From the NCBI RefSeq assembly GCF_016920785.2, contig NW_024609857.1:71794252-71858251 (forward strand): a stretch of 64,000 nucleotides of DNA. Reading direction: 5' to 3'. Below the pieces are notes generated by a model. It did no database searches, was not told the origin of the DNA, and saw nothing but the letters and a program-made list of their open reading frames with translations. Origin of the DNA: Ixodes scapularis. Lineage: Eukaryota > Arthropoda > Arachnida > Ixodida > Ixodidae. The translations under genes and the position numbers were made by a program. Positions within the stretch are counted from its first letter, which is position 1; each line of letters opens with the position of its first letter. Shown here one piece after another: positions 21,423 to 34,340 of the stretch.

Positions 21423-24296
21423 TTACTGTCTCGTAATGTCAGAAAATACATTTTGCAGCTTCCTTTTCAATTGCTTGTTAGAGGTGATGGAACTGAGCGA
21501 GTGCGAGAAGTCATTAAAAAGGCTAGGTACATAATGTTTGCGCAGACTCTCATTATATCAAGTCCGTACCGAAGGAATTTGATAAGGCACAAAACATCGG
21601 AGTTCACGACATGGATTGGATGGAATTTTGAACTCGCTTTCCCAAAAGTGCCGCCTGATAACTGTTTGAACAAAGAGCGAGTAAAAGGATGGCAACTGAA
21701 GAGACTCAAAAAGATTATCAGTACTAGAGTATTCCGTGTGATAGGCAACGCTTTTGAGAATACCCTTTAAAATCCGATCGATTCTTGAATGCCATTGGAG
21801 GGAGCAATTAAAAAATACGGTGATGCCGTACCTCAGTACGCTGTACGCTAAGGCGTGTATTATGTTTTTTTTAATGGATAACGGTAAAATCCCTTTAATG
21901 TTGTACATGAAACAACAGACTGTTCGAAGACGTTGACATAAATGAGACATATGAGTACCCCACGCTAAATCACAATCAAAGTGAATACCTAAGTATTTCA
22001 TAGAGTCAATATATTGTATTGGAGTACAATCGGTACATGTGCAGTTAGATGTATGAAGATATAAGGGGAAAGTCAAATTCACATTTTTAATGGATTACGA
22101 AAACATATCAGTTTCGTTTTTGCAGTATTAACTCGAAGCTTGTTTGTAGAGAACCAGTCCATAAGGTTAACAGCGTCCACCTGAAGCATTTCCATTGCCC
22201 GCTGGTAATCTAGGTGCCGAGAGAATAAGACGGTGTCGTCTGCATACTGATGTATGAAGCAAGTGGTAACAACAGATGAGGTGTCATTTACGTAAATGTT
22301 CAACAATAAAGGCGACAGGATAGACCCCTGTGGAACACCAAATGTTAAGCATGCCAGAGCACTACGAATGTTGTCAACACAAACAACCTGGGTACGATTT
22401 GATAAGAAGCTCTTAATCAAAGAATAAAATGGCCCCCGGAAGCCGGTTCTTTGTAACTTGCTTAAAAGAACGTCGTGATTTACGGTGTCAAAAGCTTTGG
22501 CGACATCAATGAAAAGTGCACAAGTAAACATGTTGTTTTCAAAAGAGTGGTGTAAAAAATCAGAAAATTTCTCAAGGAGACAAGAAGTACCACTTCCTGC
22601 GACAAATCCGTATTGATGGGGAGATATTATATTGTGTTTTTCTAGAAAACCAGACATAGCAAGTAATAAATGTTTTTCCAAGATTTGCGAAATGCAAGAA
22701 AGTTTTGAGATGGGTCGGTACGAGGAAACTTTATCAGGTGAACCCCCTTTAAACAGGGGAACTACTAAAGCTTGTTTTAATTCACCAGGGATATTTCCAC
22801 TCTCCAGGATGCTATTAATTATTACTAGGAGAACGTCCTTTAAGGTGTCATAGTTACGACATAAATCGTTCACAGTAATACCGTCAACACCCGCAGATCT
22901 GAAGCGCTTAAATCCGAAAATATATGATCGCAGTTCAAATTCAGAAAGAAGAGGAAGAAACGCCGATTCTGAGACAGACGGAATGGCGGGTGTTGAAATC
23001 ACTGCAGTAGATGAGCTAAGAGTGGAACAAGCAAAACAACTATTGAGCGCGTTGACAGTCAGATTCATATCAAATCCGAAATGTTTTCTAAGCGTCAGGG
23101 AGACATTCTTTTTTTGTAGAGCCTCTAAGCTCGTTGACTACCGACCACGTGAGTCTCGGGTTGGAACGGGCGTTCGAGATCTTATTTGCAAAATATATTC
23201 GCTTTCCAGACCGAAGGAGAGCGTTTACACGGTTTCTATAAATTTTGCATTCCAGTTTGAGAGCAGCGTTCGTAGGGGAGCGTCGGCTCCTTTTCCACAG
23301 TTTCTCTTTATGATCGATAGCATCAAGAATTTCTGAAGTCAACCAGGGAAGTTTTGGTTTGCGCTTTTTTATACGAACTACAGTTTTTGACATCATCTGA
23401 AAACGTTTTATAATTTCCATGAATTTTGGGTACAAGCTTATCGTGTCCACCGAGGACATGAATTCCGACCAGTCAAAAGCTTTGATCAGCCGATCAAACC
23501 TGTTTATATCAAGTTTCTCTACTTGACATATTGATTGAATCTCTTTATGGTGCTTGGAAAAGAAAGTATATCGACAGGTGACAAAGTAGTGATCAGCTAG
23601 CTTTTGTGAAATAACAGAGGACTGAACGGAAGCATCAGATGTTCGAACGTTGACATGGTCTAGGCATGATGAAACCAATTTCTGATTGAGCACTTCCTCT
23701 CTGGTGGAACTTTGAATGGTGGAATGTATCCCATTCTCCGAAAGTAGCGAGAGGTAGTCGCAGACGACCGGCTTGGAATTCTTGAGAGTATCAATGTTTA
23801 CATCACCCACCATACATAAATGACTTTCAGTAGTTAGTGTTTTTAAGTTTTCTTTTAACTCCTCTAAAAAGGTAGTACAGTTAGAGGAGGGAGGTCTATA
23901 CAGAGTTATCAGATAAATTGAATGGATTGCGTTAAACACCTTTAGAGCTATGCTTTCTGACGACGTGAACGGCATTTCTACTTCTTTGACTGTCCAAAAC
24001 TCTTTCACATATATAGCTATTCCACCTCCTCGAGCATTCTGGCGGGTATAAAAATAGTTTTGAAATCCCGGTAATTTGAATAGCGAAAAATGATGTACAC
24101 CCGTATTGATTTCTGTTAGCACCAAGGCATCTATCCGGTCCTGAACTTTATCAACAATAATCTTCAATTCGTTCCAGTATTTGCGAATGCTTCGAATGTT
24201 TACATGTGCAACGGTGAAGCTATCGGAGCAAGAGGCATCGAATGAGGCATTAAAAGCATGGAAATTAGTGAACTCAGAAAAACTGACTGAAGCCAT
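21423..24296 (-). pseudogene. LINE ORF2: APE endonuclease and reverse transcriptase
   Basis: It starts at ATG 24296-24294, which shares its A with the ORF1 stop (TAATG). The endonuclease has VAHVNIRSIRKYWNEL, LTEINTG, GGGIAIYVKE, LYRPPSSN, VGDVNIDTL and SDHYF-like (ADHYFVTCRY) blocks. The RT has SAGVDGITVNDL, VVPLFKGGSPDKVSSYRPIS, GFVAGSGTS, FIDVAKAFDTVNHDVL, FGVPQGSILSPLLLNIYVND and QYADDTVLF. The frame changes after the endonuclease at a 7-base homopolymer (23109-23115) and again at a 5-base homopolymer (22084-22088). A single TGA occurs near 21556. Both frameshifts sit in A/T runs, so sequencing error is a real possibility. Confidence 0.88.
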
Positions 24297-25324
24297 TATT
24301 TAATCAGATCCAGGTCACCTCGTTGCAGAATTCTTATCGGAGGAGCTCCCTCTTCTTTTTTTGCATAAATTCGTGAGTGTTTAACCCAAACGAATTTGTA
24401 ACCGCATTCTTTTCCCCGAGAACGAGCCAGCCAGAAAAGATCTCTGTTCATCGGGGAAAGATTATCGTTAAAATATACTCTTTCCGAGGAATCCTTTCCA
24501 AAGGACGTACGAAGTTTGACGCGAGCCTGCATCCAACGGTCTTTAATGACCGACGAAGCAAACCTCACCAAAATGGTAGGATTTGCAACTTGTTTTCCAG
24601 GCAGCCTGTGGGTAGATATAACATGAGCTGGTTCATGTCCGTCAATGGCGAGCTTGTCAGCCAGCTGCATCAGGACAGACGCAAGAGTTTCATTTTGATC
24701 CATCTTCAGACCTTGGATCTCCATGTTATTTAGGCGAGAAGTCTGATCAGCCTCGTTTATCTCCGTTCTCAAGGTTTGTATTGTCCGTGCTTGTTCAGAA
24801 ACAGTGGTCTTCAAGGTGCTCATTTCAGCCTGTAGATCCTTGACTGCAGTCTCATGAGCAGTTGCAACTGCTAGCATGTCGTCATACTTGGCGCTTAGAA
24901 AACTGATCGAGCTCTGAACCTCTTCAACAGCCGTCTTCATTAGTTGTATTGACGGTCTGAGCAGCAGAAGCTCGTTAACTTTTTGGGGAAGCTCAAGCAG
25001 CGTGTCGACACTGGTCTTGAGTGAAAGGAGAGAATCAAGTTTCCGGCTTATTTCAAGAATCTGCGCTGCGAGCGTGGAGGAATCACACTGGGAGCTCGTG
25101 TCAAAGCCCGTCACACCAACGTCAAGATCAGTACGAGTGGTTTTGGTGCGGCATACCTTGCACCTCCATTTTTCTTTTTTTTCGGTGGTCATAGCGGTAA
25201 AAGTGGCCTCGCTAATCCCAGAGCAAGTTTTCCCGAGGTGAGAGTCATGTCCGCAGGAAGTGCACGTCATATGACGACCGTCGGGAGGAATGGGTTTTGA
25301 GCAGGCATCACAAAGGAGAGACAT
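24296..25324 (-). CDS. LINE ORF1 protein: PHD-type zinc finger, coiled coil, RNA-binding domain
   Basis: An intact frame of 342 codons. Residues 5-60 form a PHD-like C4HC3 finger (CDACSKP, CTSCGHDSHLGKTC, WRCKVC). Residues 80-190 are heptad-rich (SLLSLKTSVDTLLEL, LKTTVSEQARTIQTLRTEI), a likely coiled coil for multimerisation. The C-terminal region (RLNNMEIQGL, VISTHRLPGK, PTILVRFAS, RVYFNDNLSPMNRDLF) resembles the RRM/CTD of L1-like ORF1 proteins, which bind element RNA. The stop overlaps the ORF2 start as TAATG. Confidence 0.88.
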   Translation of the reverse strand: MSLLCDACSKPIPPDGRHMTCTSCGHDSHLGKTCSGISEATFTAMTTEKKEKWRCKVCRTKTTRTDLDVGVTGFDTSSQCDSSTLAAQILEISRKLDSLLSLKTSVDTLLELPQKVNELLLLRPSIQLMKTAVEEVQSSISFLSAKYDDMLAVATAHETAVKDLQAEMSTLKTTVSEQARTIQTLRTEINEADQTSRLNNMEIQGLKMDQNETLASVLMQLADKLAIDGHEPAHVISTHRLPGKQVANPTILVRFASSVIKDRWMQARVKLRTSFGKDSSERVYFNDNLSPMNRDLFWLARSRGKECGYKFVWVKHSRIYAKKEEGAPPIRILQRGDLDLIK

Positions 25325-25330
25325 GACCGC

Positions 25331-25975
25331 TATAAATCAATCAAAAAGTTAGCAGAACTAGCAAGTAAAACAATGTTCGTACGGTTAAGAAGACCAACGA
25401 TCTTACATGGCAGTAATGGTGGTTGATGTTTCTCAGGGTTGCGTTAGGCCAGATCACGTTGGCGAGTTTGATGGTCAAACGGCGCTGTGGTGCGAAGGTG
25501 GGCGTGAGGACCGATGTTTTGCTGAAGCAAGGTTCCTTTGGAGCAGAGAGCGTCACTGGCACTGAACAAGTGGCAGGTGCAACTGTGGCAGCTCCAGATG
25601 ATTAATCGAGCTGATATGAAGAAGTGATCCCACCTGCTGCCACCCAGAAAGTCCCAGAACTACACCAGTAGCAGCCGACCTGAAGGTCAAAATCTCGAAG
25701 CGTGCAGTTGAAGAACAAACTTTCCGGTGACGGTTAGAATGTCTACCGGCGAAAGATTGAAGCGATGGTAAGCCTACTCGACGAGATCACGAACAGCACA
25801 GAACATCACCGGTAAAAATGTAGACGGCTGTTGATCCCGATGCGTGTACTCCAGAAACCTTCGGGCCTGGTGAGCATCCAGCGCGGGCCGATGGTGCAGC
25901 AGATATTAAAAATACCAGTAGGAATTCGGAGAGCAATCGGAGACAACCACTACTCTCGACGTCGTCGTCGTCGTC
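25331..25975. other. Probable 5' UTR of minus-strand LINE, otherwise unassigned
   Basis: A GC-balanced stretch without stops in some frames but with no recognisable domain. It ends at a (GTC)n run (25960-25975) that touches the (AAT)n tail of another LINE. I infer 5' UTR sequence. Confidence 0.4.
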
Positions 25976-25977
25976 CT

Positions 25978-25978
25978 C

Positions 25979-26017
<39 letters not shown>

Positions 26018-26310
26018 TTTATTTGCACAAACTGGAAGGGGACCATGTGGTGGTGTGCGGCCCGGGCTAGGCAGATAGGTAAAAACCCTTACGCAGAGCG
26101 CCTGCCAGCCCGCCACCACATGTGAAAAAACAAAACCGATGTATAAATGTACAGAATATACACACTACCGAAAGTGCGTAAAAAGGAAAGAAAAGAAGGG
26201 GGAAAACATGTATCACACTATGACAAGGATGCCACCTGCATCCCATACATTCTGGCAAGCTCTCGTGACTCTGCCCCGTTTGACGGCAGTGGGCTGCGCA
26301 CACTGATCGT
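25978..26310 (-). mobile_element. LINE 3'-end fragment with (ATT)n tail
   Basis: On the minus strand, GTGCAAATAAAATTATTATT (complement at about 26011-26030) gives a polyadenylation signal followed by a long (ATT)n tail (25981-26017 on the plus strand). The sequence to the right, to about 26300, is its 3' UTR. No RT remains. Confidence 0.6.
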
Positions 26311-26638
26311 AATTGTCAGTTGTCAGTCAGTGTTTCAACTACCTCGTTGCATCAATGGAGACGTCAAATGAAAATCACGTTATCCAGAATGCACCGCATC
26401 ATTTGTCACTTGCGCAGTGGACTGCGTAAATTACTGGTCGATCTTCTGTTCTTGAGGCAGAAAATATTGAAGAGAACCAAACTCGCGAAAGCTCACAAAC
26501 GCACAGTTACCGTGTCGCCTACACCACACTTCGCCGTAACCTCTGGTTGTACTAAACTGTACGATGGTAACCGCACGACTGCGCGGCGTCCATTTGCGAT
26601 CAATGGCCCCGTCGCGTTCGTGCGCGCGTGTTAACATT

Positions 26639-26735
26639 TGCCGAATTTTTGGCGAAGTTTTGCCGAACTTTCCTTCTAAATTTCGGCATGTGCGGAACTT
26701 TGCCGAATCTGAAGTTAGGAAGATTCGGCCCATCA
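26639..26735. mobile_element. Short TTCGGC-repeat element, likely hAT-derived
   Basis: Contains repeated TTTGCCGAA and GATTCGGC motifs and ends GATTCGGCCCATCACTA, similar to the start at 15975. TAACATTT occurs on both sides (26630-26637 and about 26731-26738), an 8-bp direct repeat, but its register relative to the terminus is imperfect. Confidence 0.5.
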
Positions 26736-27184
26736 CTAACATTTCTGGCACAGGCGATAGACCCCCTAGCAACGACGCTCACGCTGGCTGCTCGGCAACG
26801 CGCGTGAACTTAAATTTCGGATTCGGACAGCGCGTGTATATAACCCGCCCCCCCCCCCCCCTCTCCCCCCACCTTCATCCACGACGCTTCGCGGCGACAG
26901 TGTGCGGCTGATAATTACAACACTATTAACCCACTTAGCCCCCCCCCCCCCCCTTCTTCACCCGTACACGCCGCTTTGCAGCCGGCAACCCAAGCCCCGC
27001 TGTCCCCCCTGCACATCCATAAATAGAGTCCCATACGATTTAGTTCAGCGATGTTTCGTCAATAACATTTGCTGTTTTTTTTTTTTTTCAGTTTTGATCG
27101 TAAAAAAGAAATGTCGTAAATATCGCCAAATGCCTCGACAAAACAAAATGTTCGAGGAAAAAACAAAAAATAAGATGCCCACAC
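26736..27184. other. C-run-rich intron sequence, no gene seen
   Basis: Two long C runs (26849-26862 and 26940-26953) and a T run at 27067-27086. No coding was recognised. Confidence 0.5.
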
Positions 27185-27262
27185 CGTGGATAGAACCCGG
27201 GTCTGCTACGTATGAGGCAGACATCTTACAACTAAGTTGCGCTACCGCTTCGGAAACTCGCA
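27185..27262 (-). repeat. tRNA-like sequence, SINE head or tRNA pseudogene
   Basis: On the minus strand TAGCGCAACT resembles an A box and GGGTTCTATCC a degenerate B box. TGTCTGCCTCATACGTAGCAGAC would form an anticodon-like arm, but with an oversized loop. It is not a canonical tRNA. Confidence 0.5.
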
Positions 27263-27625
27263 TTGTAACCACTGCCTAAGTTGACGGCGGCAGCGCCTAT
27301 CTCCACGAACCAGCCAATCCGGCGTGAGCGCCGTTGCTAAGGTTTGTATCGCCTGCGCGTTAAAAATATGCCCCCGGGGGTGGGGGGGGAGGGGGGGGGG
27401 CAGTGCTCTTTTGTATTCCTTGGGCGCCGCCGGCCAGTGTTTGCCCAGCCCAGAGGCGGTTGTTTCAGGGGGGGGGAGGGGGGCAAAACACATGCCTTGC
27501 CCCCCCACTCTGAGAACTGGGGGGCAAACGCCCCCCTTGCCCCCCCGGTTGGTACACCCATGGACACTGGTACACAAACTAGCAAATTGAGCTGTCAAGC
27601 CAGAACGTGTTGAACCATGAGGCCC

Positions 27626-27773
27626 TAAACTCGTCAAATACAAAGTTGGGGCCGAAGTTCACGGAGCGCATCGATTGAACTAGCACGACGATGACTTGGC
27701 GCTTTTGTCGCTAGCGTCCAATGCGCGTGCTCCGCGAACTTTCGCCTCCAACTTTGTGTTTTACGAGTTTAGG
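27626..27773. repeat. Hairpin MITE-like repeat 1
   Basis: The ends CCCTAAACTCGTCAAATAC and the complement of CCCTAAACTCGTAAAACAC form about 50-bp arms (27626-27675 and 27717-27773), also matching at ACAAAGTTGG and GCGAA(A)GTTC. No target duplication was confirmed. Confidence 0.7.
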
Positions 27774-28057
27774 GAGCATGATGAGTAGCTGGGTGTTTCA
27801 CTGGCGTCAGCACTGACGCTACAGTGGCCTAAAATCGGGTAGTGGGCTCACTCCGCCCTTTTGCTGGGGCGGTTCATGTCTAAATTGACAGATGGCGCTC
27901 GGGTTGACTCCTCCTGAAGCTTTCCTGCGGACGTGTCCTCGCAGCGCTCTGCTCAACTTTGTTCGAAATGCTACATCCGAACAACATTTCGGTTTCCGTG
28001 CCCTCAACGGACGACATGAAGACCTCCCAGGCTGGAGACGCGAATAGGTTAATGGCG

Positions 28058-28256
28058 TTCGGAAACTTCCGGTTCCTTAGGAAATTTTGTTTTGCTGTTG
28101 ACAAGCGACGACGATGATCTAGAAACATGTTTAAGCATGGTTCTGAAAACAAGAGTCTGGAGGTTCCATATTTCTGCTTGCGCAGGCTTGCAGCTCATGG
28201 TCGTCGTTTGTCAACAGTAAAATAAAATTTCCTAAGGAACCGGAAGTTTCCAAACG
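28058..28256. repeat. Hairpin MITE-like repeat 2
   Basis: The arms 28058-28112 and 28199-28256 are near-perfect reverse complements (GGAAACTTCCGGTTCCTTAG, then GAAATTTT and GTTGACAA blocks and their mirrors) around an 86-bp loop. It has no coding potential. Confidence 0.8.
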
Positions 28257-28336
28257 GGTGTGGTATTTGAGGCCTTTGTCAAATAAATCCTGTTCGAATA
28301 ACGCGGCACCGTGGGGTACGTACTAGTGATGCAAAA

Positions 28337-31300
28337 CTATCGATAAATTGACTATCGATACTATCGATAGTTTTTCTATGGTCGACTATCGATAGTACTA
28401 TCGATAGTACCATCGATAGTGTTTCGATAGTCGACTATCGATAGTACCATCGATAGTTTTTCGATAGTCGACTATCGATAGTACCATCAATAGTTTTTTC
28501 GATAGTCGACTATCGATAGTACCATCGATAGTTTTTCGATAGTCGACTATCGATAGTACTATCAATAGTTTTTTCGATAGTCGACTATCGATAGTACTAT
28601 CGATAGTTTTTCGATAGTCGACTATCGATAGTACCATCGATAGTGTTTCGATAGTCGACTATCGATAGTACCATCGATAGTTTTTCGATAGTCGACTATC
28701 GATAGTACTATCAATAGTTTTTTCGATAGTCGACTATCGATAGTACTATCGATAGTTTTTCGATAGTCGACTATCGATAGTACCATCGATAGTGTTTCGA
28801 TAGTCGACTATCGATAGTACCATCGATAGTTTTTCGATAGTCGACTATCGATAGTACTATCAATAGTTTTTTCGATAGTCGACTATCGATAGTACCACCG
28901 ATAGTTTTTCGATAGTCGACTATCGATAGTACTATCGATAGTTTTTCGATAGTCGACTATCGATAGTACCATCGATAGTGTTTCGATAGTCGACTATCGA
29001 TAGTACCATCGATAGTTTTTCGATAGTCGACTATCGATAGTACTATCAATAGTTTTTTCGATAGTCGACTATCGATAGTACCATCGATAGTTTTTCGATA
29101 GTCGACTATCGATAGTACTATCGATAGTTTTTCGATAGTACCATCGATAGTGTTTCGATAGTCGACTATCGATAGTACCATCGATAGTTTTTCGATAGTC
29201 GACTATCGATAGTACTATCAATAGTTTTTTCGATAGTCGACTATCAATAGTACCATCGATAGTTTTTTCGATAGTCGACTATCGATAGTACCATCGATAG
29301 TTTTTCGATAGTCGACTACCGATAGTACTATCGATAGTTTTTCGATAGTCGACTATCGATAGTACCATCGATAGTGTTTCGATAGTCGACTATCGATAGT
29401 ACCATCGATAGTTTTTCGATAGTCGACTATCAATAGTACTATCAATAGTTTTTTCGATAGTCGACTAACGATAGTTCTATCGATAGTTTTTTACTATTGA
29501 TACTCAGATTTCTGGCGACTATCGATACTATCGATAGTACTATCGATAGTTTTTCGATAGTCGACTATCGATAGTACCATCAATAGTTTTTTCGATAGTC
29601 GACTATCGATAGTACCATCGATAGTTTTTCGATAGTCGACTATCGATAGTACTATCAATAGTTTTTTCGATAGTCGACTATCGATAGTACCATCGATAGT
29701 TTTTCGATAGTCGACTATCGATAGTACTATCAATAGTTTTTTCGATAGTCGACTATCGATAGTACTATCGATAGTTTTTCGATAGTCGACTATCGATAGT
29801 ACCATCGATAGTGTTTCGATAGTCGACTATCGATAGTACCATCGATAGTTTTTCGATAGTCGACTATCGATAGTACCATCGATAGTTTTTCGATAGTCGA
29901 CTACCGATAGTACTATCGATAGTTTTTCGATAGTCGACTATCGATAGTACCGTCGATAGTGTTTCGATAGTCGACTATCGATAGTACCATCGATAGTTTT
30001 TCGATAGTCGACTATCAATAGTACTATCAATAGTTTTTTCGATAGTCGACTAACGATAGTTCTATCGATAGTTTTTTACTATTGATACTCAGATTTCTGG
30101 CGACTATCGATACTATCGATAGTACTATCGATAGTTTTTCGATAGTCGACTATCGATAGTACCATCAATAGTTTTTTCGATAGTCGACTATCGATAGTAC
30201 CATCGATAGTTTTTCGATAGTCGACTATCGATAGTACTATCAATAGTTTTTTCGATAGTCGACTATCGATAGTACCATCGATAGTTTTTCGATAGTCGAC
30301 TATCGATAGTACTATCAATAGTTTTTTCGATAGTCGACTATCGATAGTACTATCGATAGTTTTTCGATAGTCGACTATCGATAGTACCATCGATAGTGTT
30401 TCGATAGTCGACTATCGATAGTACCATCGATAGTGTTTCGATAGTCGACTATCGATAGTACCATCGATAGTTTTTCGATAGTCGACTATCGATAGTACTA
30501 TCAATAGTTTTTTCGATAGTCGACTATCGATAGTACCATCGATAGTTTTTCGATAGTCGACTATCGATAGTACTATCGATAGTTTTTCGATAGTACCATC
30601 GATAGTGTTTCGATAGTCGACTATCGATAGTACCATCGATAGTTTTTCGATAGTCGACTATCGATAGTACTATCAATAGTTTTTTCGATAGTCGACTATC
30701 AATAGTACCATCGATAGTTTTTTCGATAGTCGACTATCGATAGTACCATCGATAGTTTTTCGATAGTCGACTACCGATAGTACTATCGATAGTTTTTCGA
30801 TAGTCGACTATCGATAGTACCATCGATAGTGTTTCGATAGTCGACTATCGATAGTACCATCGATAGTTTTTCGATAGTCGACTATCAATAGTACTATCAA
30901 TAGTTTTTTCGATAGTCGACTAACGATAGTTCTATCGATAGTTTTTTACTATTGATACTCAGATTTCTGGCGACTATCGATACTATCGATAGTACTATCG
31001 ATAGTTTTTCGATAGTCGACTATCGATAGTACCATCGATAGTGTTTCGATAGTCGACTATCGATAGTACCATCGATAGTTTTTCGATAGTCGACTATCGA
31101 TAGTACCATCAATAGTTTTTTCGATAGTCGACTATCGATAGTACCATCGATAGTTTTTCGATAGTCGACTATCGATAGTACTATCAATAGTTTTTTCGAT
31201 AGTCGACTATCGATAGTACTATCGATAGTTTTTCGATAGTCGACTATCGATAGTACCATCGATAGTGTTTCGATAGTCGACTATCGATAGTACCATCGAT

Positions 31301-34300
31301 AGTTTTTCGATAGTCGACTATCGATAGTACTATCAATAGTTTTTTCGATAGTCGACTATCGATAGTACTATCGATAGTTTTTCGATAGTCGACTATCGAT
31401 AGTACCATCGATAGTGTTTCGATAGTCGACTATCGATAGTACCATCGATAGTTTTTCGATAGTCGACTATCGATAGTACTATCAATAGTTTTTTCGATAG
31501 TCGACTATCGATAGTACCACCGATAGTTTTTCGATAGTCGACTATCGATAGTACTATCGATAGTTTTTCGATAGTCGACTATCGATAGTACCATCGATAG
31601 TGTTTCGATAGTCGACTATCGATAGTACCATCGATAGTTTTTCGATAGTCGACTATCGATAGTACTATCAATAGTTTTTTCGATAGTCGACTATCGATAG
31701 TACCATCGATAGTTTTTCGATAGTCGACTATCGATAGTACTATCGATAGTTTTTCGATAGTACCATCGATAGTGTTTCGATAGTCGACTATCGATAGTAC
31801 CATCGATAGTTTTTCGATAGTCGACTATCGATAGTACTATCAATAGTTTTTTCGATAGTCGACTATCAATAGTACCATCGATAGTTTTTTCGATAGTCGA
31901 CTATCGATAGTACCATCGATAGTTTTTCGATAGTCGACTACCGATAGTACTATCGATAGTTTTTCGATAGTCGACTATCGATAGTACCATCGATAGTGTT
32001 TCGATAGTCGACTATCGATAGTACCATCGATAGTTTTTCGATAGTCGACTATCAATAGTACTATCAATAGTTTTTTCGATAGTCGACTAACGATAGTTCT
32101 ATCGATAGTTTTTTACTATTGATACTCAGATTTCTGGCGACTATCGATACTATCGATAGTACTATCGATAGTTTTTCGATAGTCGACTATCGATAGTACC
32201 ATCGATAGTGTTTCGATAGTCGACTATCGATAGTACCATCGATAGTTTTTCGATAGTCGACTATCGATAGTACCATCGATAGTTTTTCGATAGTCGACTA
32301 TCGATAGTACCATCAATAGTTTTTTCGATAGTCGACTATCGATAGTACCATCGATAGTTTTTCGATAGTCGACTATCGATAGTACTATCAATAGTTTTTT
32401 CGATAGTCGACTATCGATAGTACTATCGATAGTTTTTCGATAGTCGACTATCGATAGTACCATCGATAGTGTTTCGATAGTCGACTATCGATAGTACCAT
32501 CGATAGTTTTTCGATAGTCGACTATCGATAGTACTATCAATAGTTTTTTCGATAGTCGACTATCGATAGTACTATCGATAGTTTTTCGATAGTCGACTAT
32601 CGATAGTACCATCGATAGTGTTTCGATAGTCGACTATCGATAGTACCATCGATAGTTTTTCGATAGTCAACTATCGATAGTTTTTCGATAGTCGACTATC
32701 GATAGTACTATCAATAGTTTTTTCGATAGTCGACTATCGATAGTACCATCGATAGTTTTTCGATAGTCGACTATCGATAGTACTATCGATAGTTTTTCGA
32801 TAGTCGACTATCGATAGTACCATCGATAGTGTTTCGATAGTCGACTATCGATAGTACCATCGATAGTTTTTCGATAGTCGACTATCGATAGTACTATCAA
32901 TAGTTTTTTCGATAGTCGACTATCGATAGTACCATCGATAGTTTTTCGATAGTCGACTATCGATAGTTTTTCGATAGTACCATCGATAGTGTTTCGATAG
33001 TCGACTATCGATAGTACCATCGATAGTTTTTCGATAGTCGACTATCGATAGTACTATCAATAGTTTTTTCGATAGTCGACTATCGATAGTACCATCGATA
33101 GTTTTTTCGATAGTCGACTATCGATAGTACCATCGATAGTTTTTTGATAGTCGACTACCGATAGTACTATCGATAGTTTTTCGATAGTCGACTATCGATA
33201 GTACCATCGATAGTGTTTCGATAGTCGACTATCGATAGTACCATCGATAGTTTTTCGATAGTCGACTATCGATAGTATATCAATTGTTTTTTCGATAGTC
33301 GACTAACGATAGTTCTATCGATAGTTTTTTACTATTGATACTCAGATTTCTGGCGACTATCGATACTATCGATAGTACTATCGATAGTTTTTCGATAGTC
33401 GACTATCGATAGTACCATCGATAGTGTTTCGATAGTCGACTATCGATAGTACCATCGATAGTTTTTCGATAGTCGACTATTGATAGTACTATCAATAGTT
33501 TTTTCGATAGTCGACTATCGATAGTACCATCGATAGTTTTTCGATAGTCGACTATCGATAGTACTATCGATAGTTTTTCGATAGTCGACTATCGATAGTA
33601 CCATCGATAGTGTTTCGATAGTCGACTATCGATAGTACCATCGATAGTTTTTCGATAGTCGACTATCGATAGTACTATCAATAGTTTTTTCGATAGTCGA
33701 CTATCGATAGTACCATCGATAGTTTTTCGATAGTCGACTATCGATAGTACTAGCGATAGTTTTTGGATAGTCGACTATCGATAGTACCATCGATAGTGTT
33801 TCGATAGTCGACTATCGATAGTACCATCGATAGTTTTTCGATAGTCGACTATCGATAGTACTATCAATAGTTTTTTCGATACTCGACTATCGATAGTACC
33901 ATAGATAGTTTTTCGATAGTCGACTATCGATAGTACTATCGATAGTTTTTCGATAGTCGACTATCGATAGTACCATCGATAGTGTTTCGATAGTCGACTA
34001 TCGATAGTACCATCGATAGTTTTTCGATAGTCGACTATCGATAGTACTATCAATAGTTTTTTCGATAGTCGACTATCGATAGTACCATCGATAGTTTTTC
34101 GATAGTCGACTACCGATAGTACTATCGATAGTTTTTCGATAGTCGACTATCGATAGTACCATCGATAGTGTTTCGATAGTCGACTATCGATAGTACCATC
34201 TATAGTTTTTCGATAGTCGACTATCGATAGTACTATCAATAGTTTTTTCGATAGTCGACTAACGATAGTTATATCGATAGTTTTTTACTATTGATACTCA

Positions 34301-34340
34301 GATTTCTGGCGACTATCGATACTACTATCGATAGTTTTGC
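28337..34340 (+). repeat. 37-38-bp tandem array (left), about 6 kb
   Basis: The basic unit is about 37 bp, with CGATAGTCGACTATCG and ACTATCGATAGT palindromes, ATCGATAG and a T5 spacer. Variants (T6 with CAATAG; GTGTTTCG) alternate to give longer-range patterns. A distinctive spacer, ACTCAGATTTCTGGCGAC, recurs at 29502, 30087, 30957, 32124, 33340 and 34296, separated by 585, 870, 1,167, 1,216 and 956 bp, so higher-order blocks have been duplicated. Open frames across it are artefacts of the repeat. Confidence 0.95.

Larger units (their letters stand above)
20781..25330 (-). mobile_element. Nearly complete CR1/Jockey-type LINE with PHD-type ORF1
   Basis: In minus-strand order: a 5' region right of 25324, ORF1 (24296-25324), ORF2 (21423-24296, endonuclease plus RT), a 3' UTR of about 600 bp containing a 71-bp minisatellite, AATAAA near 20818, and an (ATT)n tail at 20781-20815. 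The 5' boundary is uncertain and may extend to about 25970. No target duplication could be found. It lies in DXO intron 3, antisense to the gene. Confidence 0.87.

Noticed and set aside
28398..33020. Multiple minus-strand ORFs encoding IVLSIVDYRKTIDGTIDSRL repeats
   Set aside because: They are translations of the 37-38-bp tandem unit and keep frame only because some unit combinations are multiples of three.
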